DNA of 5,902 nt from Caryophanales bacterium UBA1423. Its GTDB lineage: Bacteria; Bacillota_I; Bacilli_A; RF39; UBA660. Below the pieces are notes generated by a model, which was given only the letters and a program-made list of their open reading frames with translations, made no database searches and had not been told where the DNA came from. Below, piece after piece: positions 5,359-5,902 of the stretch. The translations under genes and the position numbers were made by a program. The DNA lies in contig DBPJ01000009.1 in the NCBI GenBank assembly GCA_002304855.1, positions 1-5,902 on the forward strand, in the 5' to 3' direction. Position 1 is the stretch's first letter. Each line of letters opens with the position of its first letter.

Positions 5359-5902
5359 TTAATTGTTTTCTTTTAACAATTCAAGTGTTCTTCTCATTTG
5401 TAAATCATATTTAACCATGTCTAAACCACCAAATAGTTTTAGAAATTCATCTTTAGGCATCTTATATTTGTTAGCTAATGTTGTAGCTTCCTTTGCCACT
5501 TCTTCATCAGTTATGTCAATTTTTTCTTTAATTGCAATCTCTTCTAACATTAGACGATACATAACATTCTTAGTAGCTTGTTCACTCATATGCCCTCTTA
5601 AATCAGCTTCTTTAGTGTTAGTTAATTGATAATATTGCTCAAGTTCAATACCTTGTAAGCTTAATTGCTCTCTATATCTAACTAACATCCTATCTATTTC
5701 TTCTTCGATCATTTCATTAGGAATATCAACTTCAACATTCTTACTTACTGCTTCTAATAAATTATCAAGGTAAATGTTTTCATTTTCATATTCTTTATTA
5801 GCACTAATTTTATTTTTCATTTCTTTTTCTAGTTCTTCTTTGCTATTAATACCTTCCATTGCTAAATCTTTAAAGAAGTTTTCATCTAATTCAGGAATTT
5901 TT
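5359..5902 (-). CDS. tig: Trigger factor, C-terminal part (5' end outside window)
   Basis: Trigger factor is the ribosome-docked chaperone and peptidyl-prolyl isomerase that meets nascent chains at the exit tunnel. The visible 180 residues cover the C-terminal chaperone domain. The frame is open to the window edge and reads KIPELDENFFKDLAMEG there, matching the family's PELDxxFxKD segment. The Met at 5859 is therefore internal. Later marks include VDIPNEMIEEEIDRML, LSLQGIELEQYY and LEEIAIKEKIDITDEEV, all typical of the helical arms. The ribosome-binding and PPIase domains lie upstream and are not seen. The TAA stop shares a base with a possible ATG of yceD, suggesting translational coupling. 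In Bacillus tig is followed by clpX and lon; here yceD-rpmF follows it. Confidence 0.95.
   Translation of the reverse strand, partial: KIPELDENFFKDLAMEGINSKEELEKEMKNKISANKEYENENIYLDNLLEAVSKNVEVDIPNEMIEEEIDRMLVRYREQLSLQGIELEQYYQLTNTKEADLRGHMSEQATKNVMYRLMLEEIAIKEKIDITDEEVAKEATTLANKYKMPKDEFLKLFGGLDMVKYDLQMRRTLELLKENN

Noticed and set aside
5363..5629. Plus-strand open frame opposite tig
   Set aside because: It is a shadow of the trigger factor C-terminal domain; low-complexity Ser/Leu content comes from the AT-rich antisense.
5857..5859. Trigger factor fragment starting at the Met at 5859
   Set aside because: The frame stays open to the window edge and the upstream residues match trigger factor, so this Met is internal and the gene is merely cut by the window.
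25..5902. Mycoplasma-type code with TGA read as Trp
   Set aside because: The Trp codons examined are TGG and none of the genes contains an in-frame TGA; stops are TAA or TAG. The absence of TGA stops is compatible with AT bias and too few genes to interpret.
1..5902. CRISPR array, tRNA, rRNA or insertion sequence
   Set aside because: No regularly spaced repeats, no tRNA-like cloverleaf sequence, no rRNA segment and no transposase or terminal inverted repeats were seen; the noncoding gaps are all short and explained by promoters, leaders and terminators.

Overview
The window is AT-rich DNA from a low-GC Gram-positive-type bacterium (Bacillota, most likely a Bacilli or Mollicutes-related lineage). 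The evidence is the protein similarity, the strong GGAGG-type ribosome binding sites, sigma-A-like promoters, T-tailed hairpin terminators and a Bacillus-like infC leader. All recognisable genes lie on the minus strand, so transcription runs from high to low coordinates. Trp codons checked in lon, the prepilin, rplT and yceD are TGG, and no gene needs TGA as a sense codon, so the standard bacterial code fits. The exact taxon is an inference; an uncultured gut lineage is plausible.

In transcription order the layout has four parts. (1) 5902-4640: the 3' part of tig (trigger factor), then yceD (DUF177) and rpmF (L32), with a 1-nt stop/start overlap or short gaps, so one operon whose 5' end is outside the window. 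(2) 4630-3148: a near-consensus promoter, a roughly 135-nt leader with an intrinsic terminator and a competing pairing arm (L20-type autoregulatory leader), then infC-rpmI-rplT, closed by a terminator that overlaps the rplT stop codon. (3) 3119-2426: a single prepilin-like gene with its own putative promoter and a strong terminator. (4) 2400-25: lon with its own promoter. A possible start of a further gene touches the left edge.

The theme is protein birth and quality control: ribosomal proteins L32, L35 and L20, initiation factor IF-3, the ribosome-bound chaperone trigger factor, the rRNA/ribosome-linked DUF177 protein, and the ATP-dependent protease Lon. The prepilin gene is the accessory item.

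The points most worth a second look are: L20 carries a C-terminal extension made of a Lys/Thr-repeat linker and a Rho_N/SAP-like module; infC appears to start at AUU, not AUG; the infC leader shows clear terminator/antiterminator logic; and the lone prepilin ends in a short stretch resembling a formylglycine-generating-enzyme-like fold that stops abruptly.
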